The translations under genes were made by a program, and so were the position numbers. A stretch of DNA of 5,889 nt from an uncultured Clostridia bacterium (lineage in GTDB: Bacteria; Bacillota; Clostridia; Oscillospirales; Butyricicoccaceae), in NCBI GenBank assembly GCA_945486175.1, contig CALYTA010000076.1:1-5889 (forward strand). Direction: 5' to 3'. Below the pieces are notes generated by a model. That model searched no databases. It was not told where the DNA came from and worked only from the letters and a program-made list of their open reading frames with translations. Of the stretch, positions 1 through 5,822 are shown piece by piece; position 1 is the first letter of the stretch, and each line of letters begins with the position of its first letter.

Positions 1-29
1 CTCTCCTTTTTTCTTTGTTTTTGTCCCGG
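1..29 (+). terminator. Possible tail of an upstream intrinsic terminator
   Basis: The window opens with CTCTCC followed directly by six T and a further T-rich run to about position 23. This is what the 3' stem arm and U-tract of a rho-independent terminator look like. The matching 5' arm (GGAGAG) would lie left of the window, so the hairpin cannot be seen. In many Clostridia lepB follows rplS, which would fit a terminator here. The same bases read on the other strand give AAAGGAG, a possible ribosome binding site for a divergent gene, so this call is uncertain. Confidence 0.3.
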
Positions 30-32
30 ATA

Positions 33-48
33 GGCAAAACTACTTGCC
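33..48. repeat. GGCAA-N6-TTGCC dyad overlapping the lepB -35 box
   Basis: Perfect five-base inverted arms GGCAA (33-37) and TTGCC (44-48) are separated by six bases. The right arm forms most of the predicted -35 box. The spacing would suit a dimeric repressor, but the arms are short enough to arise by chance and no regulator is encoded in the window. Confidence 0.25.
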
Positions 49-73
49 AAGTACCTGTAAAGCGGTATATTAT
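44..73 (+). promoter_or_regulatory. Sigma-A-type promoter for the lepB operon
   Basis: A -35 box TTGCCA (44-49, five of six matches to TTGACA) is followed by two overlapping -10 candidates: TATATT at 66-71 (16-base spacer) and TATTAT at 68-73 (18-base spacer), each matching five of six positions. Transcription would begin near 78-82, giving a leader of roughly 30-35 bases before lepB. The surrounding AT-rich stretch contrasts with the GC-rich coding DNA. The -35 box overlaps the right arm of a GGCAA-N6-TTGCC dyad (33-48), a possible operator. The boxes are seen; activity is inferred. Confidence 0.55.
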
Positions 74-114
74 AACAATATATATGCTTATCCGACGAAA
101 GGATGATGGAACCA

Positions 115-684
115 ATGCGCAAACAAAACAAACCCGCCGCAGAAGAGGAAGTACCCAAGAGCCGGTTTCACAGCGAGCTGTTTGACTGGGGCGAGGCGCT
201 CCTGATTTCTCTGGCAACCGTGATCCTGATTTTTGTGTTCGGCGTCCGCATTATCGGCGTGCAGGGCTCGTCCATGGAGCCGACGCTTCAGGATTCCAAC
301 CAGCTTCTCGTGTCCAATCTGTTTTATACGCCCGAAAAGGGTGATGTTGTGATTCTGACCAAGGATTCCTTTATGGAGAGCCCGATTGTCAAGCGCGTGA
401 TTGCGACAGAGGGCGATACGGTCGATATCGACTTTGAAACAGGCGACGTTACGGTAAACGGTGAAGTTCTGGAAGAGGATTATATTGCAGAGCCGACGAT
501 AACCTTTTACGATGTGACCTTCCCGCAGACTGTGCCGGAGGGCTGCATTTTTGTCATGGGTGACAACCGCAACCATTCAACTGACAGCCGTTATGGCGCA
601 CTCGGCATGGTGGACACACGCTATGTCATCGGCAGGGTTTTGATGCGCATTTATCCGTTTAATGAAATTGGAACGGTATCATAA
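115..684 (+). CDS. lepB: Signal peptidase I
   Basis: Membrane-bound serine peptidase (family S26) that cleaves signal peptides from Sec- and Tat-exported proteins on the outer face of the cytoplasmic membrane. From the start at 115 it is 189 aa, the short Gram-positive type. A charged N-terminal tail is followed by one membrane segment (about residues 28-49). Box B GSSMEPTL carries the catalytic serine (Ser53), box D IVKRVI the general-base lysine (Lys93), and box E GDNR (149-152) with following S-x-DSR completes the set. In-frame ATGs lie at 103, 106 and 115. The only ribosome binding site, AAAGGA at 98-103, abuts or overlaps the first two and lies 11 bases before 115, so 115 is preferred; 103 would add four residues. 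It is the first gene of the run, and its stop codon overlaps the rbgA ribosome binding site. Function is near certain, the start less so. Confidence 0.95.
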   Translation: MRKQNKPAAEEEVPKSRFHSELFDWGEALLISLATVILIFVFGVRIIGVQGSSMEPTLQDSNQLLVSNLFYTPEKGDVVILTKDSFMESPIVKRVIATEGDTVDIDFETGDVTVNGEVLEEDYIAEPTITFYDVTFPQTVPEGCIFVMGDNRNHSTDSRYGALGMVDTRYVIGRVLMRIYPFNEIGTVS

Positions 685-689
685 GGAGG
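683..689 (+). promoter_or_regulatory. Ribosome binding site of rbgA
   Basis: AAGGAGG is a near-perfect anti-16S match that shares two bases with the lepB stop codon (682-684) and precedes the rbgA ATG at 694 by four bases. It fixes the rbgA start and ties its translation closely to the end of lepB. Confidence 0.85.
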
Positions 690-693
690 ATTC

Positions 694-1596
694 ATGAATA
701 TACAGTGGTATCCCGGCCATATGACGCGCACCCGCCGGCAGATGGCGGAAAATATCCGTCGTGTGGACGCGGTGTGCGAGGTCGTCGATGCGCGCATTCC
801 GCAGGTCAGCCGCAACCCGGATATGGATGACATCGCAGCCGGCAAGCCGCGCCTGCTGGTGCTCAACCGCACCGATCTGGCGGACCCGGAGTCGACAAAG
901 CTGTGGGCAGCGTATTACCGCCGGCAGGGCTATGCCGTGCTGACCACCGATTCGAGAAGCGGTGCAGGTGTGGCAAAGTTTTCCGCCACCGTGCGCACGA
1001 TGCTGGCGGATAAAATTGCACAGTGGAACGCAAAGGGTCAGACCGGCAAGCCGGTTCGTGTCATGGTTGTCGGTATTCCGAATGTCGGCAAATCCACATT
1101 TGTCAACCGCGTGCTCGGAAGGAAATCCGCAAAGGCAGCGGATAAGCCGGGCGTGACGCGCGGCTCACAGTGGTTCCGTGTCGAAGGCGGCCTCGAGCTG
1201 CTGGATACGCCGGGCATTTTGTGGCCCAAGCTGGATGATGAGCGCACCGGCATTTACCTCGCTGTCACCGGCGCGGTCAAGGACGATATTCTGGACGTCG
1301 AAACGCTCGCGTGCAAGCTGATGGAGATTCTCTATCACCATTCGCCGCAGTCGCTGACCGGGCGGTATAAAATTGAGCTTCCGGCGGAGGATGAGGAATT
1401 TGATTTCCTCGGCTATGAGCTGCTGATGCGTGCCGGACGCAAGCGCGGCTTCCTGATTTCCGGCGGCGAGATCGACACGGAGCGCATGGCGCGCATTCTG
1501 CTCGATGAGTTCCGCGGCGGAAAGCTCGGACGCATTACGCTGGAGACACCGGACGAATATGCTGACACGGAGGAAACCAATGGCGAAGCAGAATAA
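694..1596 (+). CDS. rbgA: Ribosome biogenesis GTPase RbgA (YlqF)
   Basis: Cytoplasmic circularly permuted GTPase that acts late in 50S subunit assembly; essential in Bacillus subtilis, where the protein is a little shorter than the 300 aa seen here. The N-terminal signature WYPGHM (5-10) is a family hallmark; His9 is the residue implicated in GTP hydrolysis. The permuted motif order is visible: G4 as NRTD (58-61), a G5-like SRSG, then G1 GIPNVGKST (127-135), G2 Thr155 in PGVTRG, and G3 DTPG (171-174). A C-terminal domain of about 100 residues follows, with an acidic tail. G4 has Arg where NKxD is usual, a conservative change. The tail codons hold the ribosome binding site and first codons of rnhB, with a 17-base overlap. 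The start is well supported by AAGGAGG four bases from the ATG. Identification is secure. Confidence 0.96.
   Translation: MNIQWYPGHMTRTRRQMAENIRRVDAVCEVVDARIPQVSRNPDMDDIAAGKPRLLVLNRTDLADPESTKLWAAYYRRQGYAVLTTDSRSGAGVAKFSATVRTMLADKIAQWNAKGQTGKPVRVMVVGIPNVGKSTFVNRVLGRKSAKAADKPGVTRGSQWFRVEGGLELLDTPGILWPKLDDERTGIYLAVTGAVKDDILDVETLACKLMEILYHHSPQSLTGRYKIELPAEDEEFDFLGYELLMRAGRKRGFLISGGEIDTERMARILLDEFRGGKLGRITLETPDEYADTEETNGEAE
1569..1573 (+). promoter_or_regulatory. Ribosome binding site that sets the rnhB start
   Basis: GGAGG lies inside the last codons of rbgA, six bases before the ATG at 1580. Two in-frame upstream ATGs (1505 and 1559) have no comparable site, so this decides the rnhB start. Confidence 0.8.
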
Positions 1597-2209
1597 GCCG
1601 CCCGTGTTGCTCACGATGGACAAAGAGGCTGAGATCCGGGCACAGGGTTTTGCTGCGGTGTGCGGCATTGATGAAGCCGGGCGCGGCCCGCTCGCCGGCC
1701 CGGTTGTCGCGGCAGCAGTTATCCTGCCGGAAGGCATTGAGCTGTCCGGCGTCAACGATTCCAAAAAAATCACCGAGAAAAAGCGTGAGCTGTTGTTTGA
1801 CTTTGTAAAGGAGAATGCCCTTGCATGGGGCATCGGCGAGGCGAGCGAGACTGAGATCGACGAGATCAATATTTTGCAGGCGACCTTTCTGGCAATGCAC
1901 CGCGCAGTGGATGCGCTGCAGGTTCCGGCGGACTTTGCGCTGGTCGATGGCAACCGCATCAGCGGCCTGGATATCCCGTCGGAATGTGTCATCGGCGGCG
2001 ACGGAAAGGTGCTGTCGATTGCGGCGGCGTCCATTCTGGCGAAGGTCACGCGAGACCGTTACATGCGTGAAATGGCGGAGCAGTACCCACAGTATGGCTT
2101 TGAAAAGCACAAGGGCTACGGCACCAAAGCACATTATGCGGCGATTGAACAGTACGGCATCTGCCCGCTGCACCGCAAGACCTTTTTGAAAAAGGTTCTG
2201 AACAAATGA
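1580..2209 (+). CDS. rnhB: Ribonuclease HII
   Basis: Endonuclease that cuts the RNA strand of RNA-DNA hybrids and nicks at single ribonucleotides built into DNA, starting ribonucleotide excision repair. The protein is 209 aa, normal for the family. N-terminal [15 protein letters not shown] gives the metal-binding Asp31 and Glu32 and the G-R-G loop that senses the RNA-DNA junction. DGNR supplies Asp123, and GGDGK before the [14 protein letters not shown] signature supplies Asp141, completing a DEDD active site. The C-terminal HKGYGTKAH and HRKTF motifs are also typical. The reading frame runs up to an ATG at 1505, but those extra residues would lie wholly in rbgA coding sequence and match nothing expected; 1580 has GGAGG at six bases. 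It overlaps rbgA by 17 bases and yraN by four, so translational coupling on both sides is likely. Confidence 0.96.
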   Translation: MAKQNKPPVLLTMDKEAEIRAQGFAAVCGIDEAGRGPLAGPVVAAAVILPEGIELSGVNDSKKITEKKRELLFDFVKENALAWGIGEASETEIDEINILQATFLAMHRAVDALQVPADFALVDGNRISGLDIPSECVIGGDGKVLSIAAASILAKVTRDRYMREMAEQYPQYGFEKHKGYGTKAHYAAIEQYGICPLHRKTFLKKVLNK

Positions 2210-2553
2210 CGACCGGACAGCGCGGCGAACAGCGGGCGGCAGAGTTTCTGGAGCGGCATGGCTATGTCGTTCTGGCCCGCAATTACCGCACCCGGTACGG
2301 CGAAATCGACCTGATCTGTGCGGGCGCGGGCTGTATTGTGTTTGTCGAAGTAAAGACGCGCAGCAGCACAAAATTCGGCGCACCGCGCGAAGCGGTCACG
2401 CTGTCCAAACAGCGGAAGATCATTCTGGCGGCACAGCAGTGGCTGGCAGAGCATCCGACGGAATTACAGCCGCGCTTTGACGTTGTGGAAGTGCTGGTTT
2501 CCGGTGGCCTGTGCCGCGTCAATCATATTTCCAATGCATTCGAGGTGTCCTGA
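2206..2553 (+). CDS. yraN: UPF0102 family protein YraN (predicted nuclease fold)
   Basis: Small 115-aa cytoplasmic protein of the UPF0102/YraN family, widespread in bacteria and often placed next to rnhB. Its role is not firmly known. The family has an endonuclease-like PD-(D/E)xK fold, and the signature residues are present: GQRGE near the N-terminus with Glu8, GEIDLI with Asp35, and FVEVKTR with Glu48 and Lys50. By analogy it may act on DNA or Holliday-like structures, but that is inference. The ATG overlaps the rnhB stop in an ATGA arrangement, with AAAGG (2191-2195) ten bases upstream. Its stop overlaps the next start by one base (TGATG). Length and motifs are complete, so it looks intact. 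Confidence 0.92.
   Translation: MTTGQRGEQRAAEFLERHGYVVLARNYRTRYGEIDLICAGAGCIVFVEVKTRSSTKFGAPREAVTLSKQRKIILAAQQWLAEHPTELQPRFDVVEVLVSGGLCRVNHISNAFEVS
2542..2547 (+). promoter_or_regulatory. Ribosome binding site that sets the dipeptidase start
   Basis: GAGGTG sits in the last yraN codons, five bases before the ATG at 2553. The longer in-frame ATG at 2511 lies within yraN and lacks such a site, so 2553 is preferred. Confidence 0.7.
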
Positions 2554-3506
2554 TGGATTATTTTGACCTGCACTGTGACACGATTTATGAGCTGAGTGGG
2601 TACGGCTTGTACCGCAAAACGCGCGGCACGCTGCGAGAAAACGGCGGACAGCTCGATCTGGCGCGAACGGCACGGTATACGCACTATGCACAGGTGTTTG
2701 CATTGTTCTGCGGCGCGGCACCAATTGGGACGGAGGAAGAGGCACACGCGCACTTCACACATTTGCTGCAAACGGCACAGAATGCGTTTGCTTCCTGTTC
2801 AGATGTGCTGGTGCATTGCAGGACAGCGAATGATTTTCTGTCCGCAGAGCGGCAAGGGAAGGCGGCAGCCTTCCTGTCCATCGAGGGTGCGGAGCTATTG
2901 CAGAGCGAAGCAGACATACAGGCGGCAATTGATGCGGGCGTGCGCATTGTCACACTGACCTGGAATCATCGCTCACGCTATGGCTGCGGTGCGGCGGCTG
3001 ACAACGATGCCGGACTGACCGAAGCGGGCATCCGGCTCGTGCAACGGCTGTCGGCGCACGGCATCTTTCCCGATGTGTCGCACCTGTCCGAGCGCGGCTT
3101 CTGGGATCTGATGCAATGCACCTCTGCACCTGTTCTGGCGACGCATTCCAACAGCCGTGCGGTGTGTCCGCACCTGCGCAACCTGACCGACGCGCAGTTT
3201 ACCGCTATGATCCAGCGCGGCGGGCTGATCGGCATCAACCTGTATGTACCGTTCCTGACACGGAAAAAGCATGCAGATGTTTCGGATATTCTGCGCCATA
3301 TCGAGCATTTTTGCGTGCTCGGCGGGGAAGAAAACCTGTGTATCGGTGCGGACTGGGACGGCTGTGACCGTCTGCCCGACGGCATTGAAGATGTAACCGG
3401 CATGGAGCGCCTTGCGGAAGCGCTGGCGCGGCACGGCTATTCCGACACACAGATTCGCAATCTGATGTATGACAACGCAAAACGGTTCGTGACAGCGAAC
3501 TTTTGA
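2553..3506 (+). CDS. M19 family (renal dipeptidase-like) metallopeptidase
   Basis: Zinc dipeptidase of the amidohydrolase superfamily, related to membrane dipeptidase and bacterial PepM19/AcaB-type enzymes; family members cleave dipeptides, some with a D-residue at the C-terminal position. The 317-aa protein carries the expected metal ligands: HxD at His7/Asp9 (DLHCD), Glu111 in SIEGAE, His177 in DVSHLS and His198 in ATHSNSR. Asn138 in TWNH, Arg202, and Asp267 in GADWDG match the substrate-binding region. There is no signal peptide or lipobox, so it should be cytoplasmic. Start 2553 is chosen because the product begins MDYFDLHCD, right at the first beta strand of the barrel, with GAGGTG upstream; 2511 would add 14 residues read from yraN. 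The start overlaps the yraN stop by one base. The natural substrate cannot be told from sequence; peptide recycling or D-amino-acid dipeptide turnover are possibilities. Confidence 0.92.
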   Translation: MDYFDLHCDTIYELSGYGLYRKTRGTLRENGGQLDLARTARYTHYAQVFALFCGAAPIGTEEEAHAHFTHLLQTAQNAFASCSDVLVHCRTANDFLSAERQGKAAAFLSIEGAELLQSEADIQAAIDAGVRIVTLTWNHRSRYGCGAAADNDAGLTEAGIRLVQRLSAHGIFPDVSHLSERGFWDLMQCTSAPVLATHSNSRAVCPHLRNLTDAQFTAMIQRGGLIGINLYVPFLTRKKHADVSDILRHIEHFCVLGGEENLCIGADWDGCDRLPDGIEDVTGMERLAEALARHGYSDTQIRNLMYDNAKRFVTANF

Positions 3507-3515
3507 TAGATACTT

Positions 3516-3526
3516 ATTCTGAGAAT
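3516..3526. repeat. ATTCT-G-AGAAT palindrome before thrC
   Basis: An 11-base perfect palindrome about a central G sits in the 46-base gap between the dipeptidase and thrC. It is too short and AT-rich to terminate transcription. It could be an operator half-site or mere chance; no convincing promoter accompanies it. Confidence 0.25.
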
Positions 3527-3536
3527 GAAACAACCC

Positions 3537-3542
3537 GGGAGG
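3537..3542 (+). promoter_or_regulatory. Ribosome binding site of thrC
   Basis: GGGAGG lies ten bases before the thrC ATG. It is the only good site in the gap and supports the start at 3553. The spacing is slightly long. Confidence 0.75.
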
Positions 3543-3552
3543 TTTTCAAATC

Positions 3553-5046
3553 ATGGATTATGTAAGCACAAGAGACAAAAATCTGACCGTCAGCGCCGCT
3601 AAGGCGATTGCGACAGGCATTGCGCCGGACGGCGGCCTGTACTGCCCGACGGAGATCCCGCAGCTGACGGCGGACGACTTTGCCGCCCTGTGCGCAAAGG
3701 ATTACCGCGGCAGAAGCGCCGACATCCTCGGCCGTTTCCTGACCGATTTTACCGCAGAGGAGCTGGAGACCTATGCGGCCCGCGCCTATGCGGATGAGAA
3801 GTTCGGAGGCCCCGATACTGCGCCGCTGGTCAAGCTGGAGGACGGCAAGTACATTCTGGAGCTGTGGCACGGCCCGACCTGTGCCTTCAAGGATATGGCG
3901 CTGCAGATGCTGCCGCACCTGCTGACTGCATCGCTGCGCAAGACCGGTGAGCAGCGCACCGCCTGCATCCTCGTTGCGACCTCCGGCGATACCGGCAAGG
4001 CGGCACTGGACGGCTTTGCGGATGTCGAAGGCACCAAGATCATGGTTTATTATCCGGTAGACGGTGTCAGCACGATTCAGAAGCTCCAGATGGTCACCCA
4101 GAAGGGCGGCAACGTACAGGTCTGCGCGATCCGCGGCAACTTCGATGACGCACAGAGCGCAGTCAAGAAGATTTTTACCGACAAGGCTTCCATCGACAAG
4201 CTGGATGAACAGGGCATGACACTTTCGTCTGCAAACTCCATCAACTGGGGCAGACTGGCGCCGCAGATTGCCTACTATGTTTCGGCGTACTGCGACCTTC
4301 TCAACCGCGGCGACATCAAGCTGGGCGATCCGATCAATGTCTGCGTGCCGACCGGCAACTTCGGCAACATTCTCGCGGCATATTTTGCAAAGCAGATGGG
4401 CGTTCCGGTTGCAAAGCTGATCTGTGCATCCAATGAAAACAACGTCCTGACCGATTTCTTTACCTCCGGCGGCACGTATAACCGCGTCCGTCCGTTCCAC
4501 ACGACGATTTCCCCGTCGATGGATATTCTGATTTCCAGCAATCTGGAACGTTTACTGTTCCTGGTTTCCGGCTATAATGACAGCATGGTTGCCGGACTGA
4601 TGGCACAGCTGGCAGAAACCGGCACCTATACCGTACCGGAGGATGTATTTGCAAACATCGGCAGCCAGTTTGCTGCGGGCTTCTGTGACGATGCGCAGAC
4701 CAAGCAGACAATTGCACGCCTGTTTGAGGAAAACAAGTACCTGTCCGATACGCACACGGCTGTTGCCGTCAAGGTTTACGAGGATTACCGTGCGCGCACG
4801 GGCGACACCACACCGACTGTCATTGCGTCCACTGCAAGCCCGTTCAAGTTCTGCCAGAGTGTCATTTCCGCGCTGGGCGGTGAAGTAACAAGCGATGGCA
4901 CCGAGCTGCTCGATCAGCTGCACGATATGACCGGTGCACCGGTACCGGCCCCGCTGGCAGCACTGTCCGGCCTCAAGCCGCGCTTTGATCTGGTCATCGA
5001 CCGTGAGGATATTCTGGGAACGGTTGATCTGCTGAACAAAATCTGA
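3553..5046 (+). CDS. thrC: Threonine synthase
   Basis: PLP-dependent enzyme (fold type II) that converts O-phospho-L-homoserine and water to L-threonine and phosphate, the last step of threonine synthesis in the cytoplasm. At 497 aa it is the longer bacterial form. The N-terminal STRD (5-8) and GIAPDGGLYCP segments are family hallmarks. FKDMALQ holds the PLP Schiff-base lysine, Lys113. TSGDTGKAA (143 on) and SANSINWGR (226-234) are substrate and cofactor contacts, and PTGNFGN (266-272) is the phosphate-binding loop. All are intact. It follows the dipeptidase by 46 bases and precedes the phosphoesterase by two. No other threonine-pathway gene (hom, thrB) lies in the window, so it is separated from them here. 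No leader peptide or attenuator is visible upstream. Identification is secure. Confidence 0.97.
   Translation: MDYVSTRDKNLTVSAAKAIATGIAPDGGLYCPTEIPQLTADDFAALCAKDYRGRSADILGRFLTDFTAEELETYAARAYADEKFGGPDTAPLVKLEDGKYILELWHGPTCAFKDMALQMLPHLLTASLRKTGEQRTACILVATSGDTGKAALDGFADVEGTKIMVYYPVDGVSTIQKLQMVTQKGGNVQVCAIRGNFDDAQSAVKKIFTDKASIDKLDEQGMTLSSANSINWGRLAPQIAYYVSAYCDLLNRGDIKLGDPINVCVPTGNFGNILAAYFAKQMGVPVAKLICASNENNVLTDFFTSGGTYNRVRPFHTTISPSMDILISSNLERLLFLVSGYNDSMVAGLMAQLAETGTYTVPEDVFANIGSQFAAGFCDDAQTKQTIARLFEENKYLSDTHTAVAVKVYEDYRARTGDTTPTVIASTASPFKFCQSVISALGGEVTSDGTELLDQLHDMTGAPVPAPLAALSGLKPRFDLVIDREDILGTVDLLNKI
4930..4948. repeat. Overlapping GC-rich palindromes inside thrC
   Basis: A perfect 14-base palindrome (4930-4943, ACCGGTG/CACCGGT) overlaps a perfect 10-base palindrome (4939-4948, CCGGTACCGG). 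They encode a Thr-Gly-Ala-Pro-Val-Pro stretch near the C-terminus of ThrC. No function is evident; they could form small hairpins in mRNA or be protein-binding or restriction sites. Confidence 0.5.
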
Positions 5047-5048
5047 GC

Positions 5049-5750
5049 ATGGCGCTGTACACAATCTCTGACCTGCATCTGTCGTGCGGCGTGGAAAAGC
5101 CGATGGATATTTTCGGCGGCAGATGGCAGGGCTATATGGAGAAGATTGAAAAGAACTGGCGGGCGATGATTTCGCCTGAAGATACGGTCGTCATCGGCGG
5201 CGATATTTCGTGGGGCATCAGTCTTTCGGAAGCCCTGCCGGACTTCCAGCTTCTCAGCAGCCTGCCCGGAAAAAAGATCATCGGGAAGGGAAATCACGAC
5301 CTGTGGTGGAACACCGTCCGTAAGATGAAACAATTTTTTGAGGACAACGGCATAAAAAATATCGATTTCCTCTTTAATAATTGTTTCATTTATGATAACA
5401 TTGGTATTTGTGGGACCCGCGGTTGGTTTTTCGAGGAATCCTTTAAGGAATGCCATGACGAAAAGATTTTCCGGCGGGAACTGATCCGGCTGGAAGCATC
5501 TCTCAAGGCCGCAAAGGCACAGGGCGCAGAGGAAATCATCTGTTTCCTGCATTATCCGCCGATCTATGCGAATTTCCGCTGCGGCGAGATTATCGAGCTG
5601 ATGCAGCGCTATGGCGTCGGGCGGTGCGTGTACGGGCATCTCCATTCCGACAGCCTGCGCTATGCCGTGACCGGCCTGCATGACGGCATTGATTTTACGC
5701 TGGTATCGGGCGATTACATCGATTTTACGCCCGTCCTGCTAAAAAAATAG
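5049..5750 (+). CDS. Calcineurin-like metallophosphoesterase (COG1768-like)
   Basis: A 233-aa cytoplasmic phosphoesterase of the calcineurin-like superfamily, resembling the predicted phosphohydrolases of COG1768. The five metal-binding blocks appear in order: SDLHL (Asp8, His10), GGDISWG (Asp52), GNHDLWW (Asn82, His83), LHYPP (His168) and YGHLH (His197, His199), so a two-metal centre is complete. The substrate is unknown for this group; phosphomonoester, phosphodiester or nucleotide are all possible. It starts two bases after the thrC stop and I see no clear ribosome binding site, so translation probably restarts after thrC termination. The N-terminus MALYTISDLHL places the first strand at the start, which supports this ATG. 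Residues about 95-121 are encoded by a sharp low-GC patch (5331-5410), unlike the rest of the gene. No terminator follows. Confidence 0.9.
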   Translation: MALYTISDLHLSCGVEKPMDIFGGRWQGYMEKIEKNWRAMISPEDTVVIGGDISWGISLSEALPDFQLLSSLPGKKIIGKGNHDLWWNTVRKMKQFFEDNGIKNIDFLFNNCFIYDNIGICGTRGWFFEESFKECHDEKIFRRELIRLEASLKAAKAQGAEEIICFLHYPPIYANFRCGEIIELMQRYGVGRCVYGHLHSDSLRYAVTGLHDGIDFTLVSGDYIDFTPVLLKK

Positions 5751-5759
5751 AAAAAAATG

Positions 5760-5788
5760 TAGCCAAAAAGCCAACTATCTGATAGAAT
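5760..5788 (+). promoter_or_regulatory. Extended -10 promoter for tig
   Basis: TAGAAT at 5783-5788 (five of six to TATAAT) has the extended -10 dinucleotide TG at 5780-5781. A TAGCCA -35 box (5760-5765, four of six) sits exactly 17 bases upstream. The start would be near 5795, leaving a leader of about 28 bases with AGGAGG. The -10 box overlaps a CTATC-T-GATAG dyad. Confidence 0.6.
5775..5785. repeat. CTATC-T-GATAG dyad over the tig -10 box
   Basis: Perfect five-base arms around a single T cover the TG and first half of the -10 element. A bound protein here would block the promoter, but the dyad is short and may be chance. Confidence 0.25.
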
Positions 5789-5805
5789 AGATTGGACATA
5801 TTATT

Positions 5806-5811
5806 AGGAGG
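5806..5811 (+). promoter_or_regulatory. Ribosome binding site of tig
   Basis: AGGAGG precedes the ATG at 5823 by 11 bases, slightly long but the only site in the leader. It supports the start of the partial gene. Confidence 0.75.
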
Positions 5812-5822
5812 AGTCATTTAAC

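Noticed and set aside
120..145. Shared KQNKP near the N-termini of LepB and RNase HII as a duplicated sequence
   Set aside because: The codons differ (AAACAAAACAAACCC against AAGCAGAATAAGCCG), the match is five residues, and flanks are unrelated; coincidence.
88..576. 162-aa open frame on the - strand across lepB
   Set aside because: Antisense to all signal peptidase motifs and no recognisable domain. If a divergent gene exists it would start left of position 1, not here.
1505..1579. Longer N-terminus for RNase HII from ATG 1505
   Set aside because: The extra 25 residues come from rbgA coding sequence out of frame, and ATG 1580 has an ideal GGAGG site.
1165..2049. 294-aa open frame on the - strand across rbgA and rnhB
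   Set aside because: Low-complexity Ser/Ala-rich product, antisense to two well-identified genes, with no ribosome binding site.
1535..2383. 282-aa open frame on the - strand across rnhB and yraN
   Set aside because: Arg- and Cys-rich shadow translation with no family resemblance.
3503..3526. Promoter from TTGATA (3503-3508) for thrC
   Set aside because: No TATAAT-like hexamer at 16-18 bases; the nearest AT-rich hexamer is only 12 bases away.
3514..4500. 328-aa open frame on the - strand across thrC
   Set aside because: It is antisense to a gene with full threonine synthase motifs, has no recognisable domain, and long shadow frames are expected in GC-rich coding DNA.
4914..5681. 255-aa open frame on the - strand across the phosphoesterase
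   Set aside because: Opposite strand of a complete metallophosphoesterase; no motif of its own.
5735..5775. Terminator from the A-rich stretch after the phosphoesterase
   Set aside because: The run is A on the + strand with no GC-rich stem; AGCCA copies are direct, not inverted, repeats.
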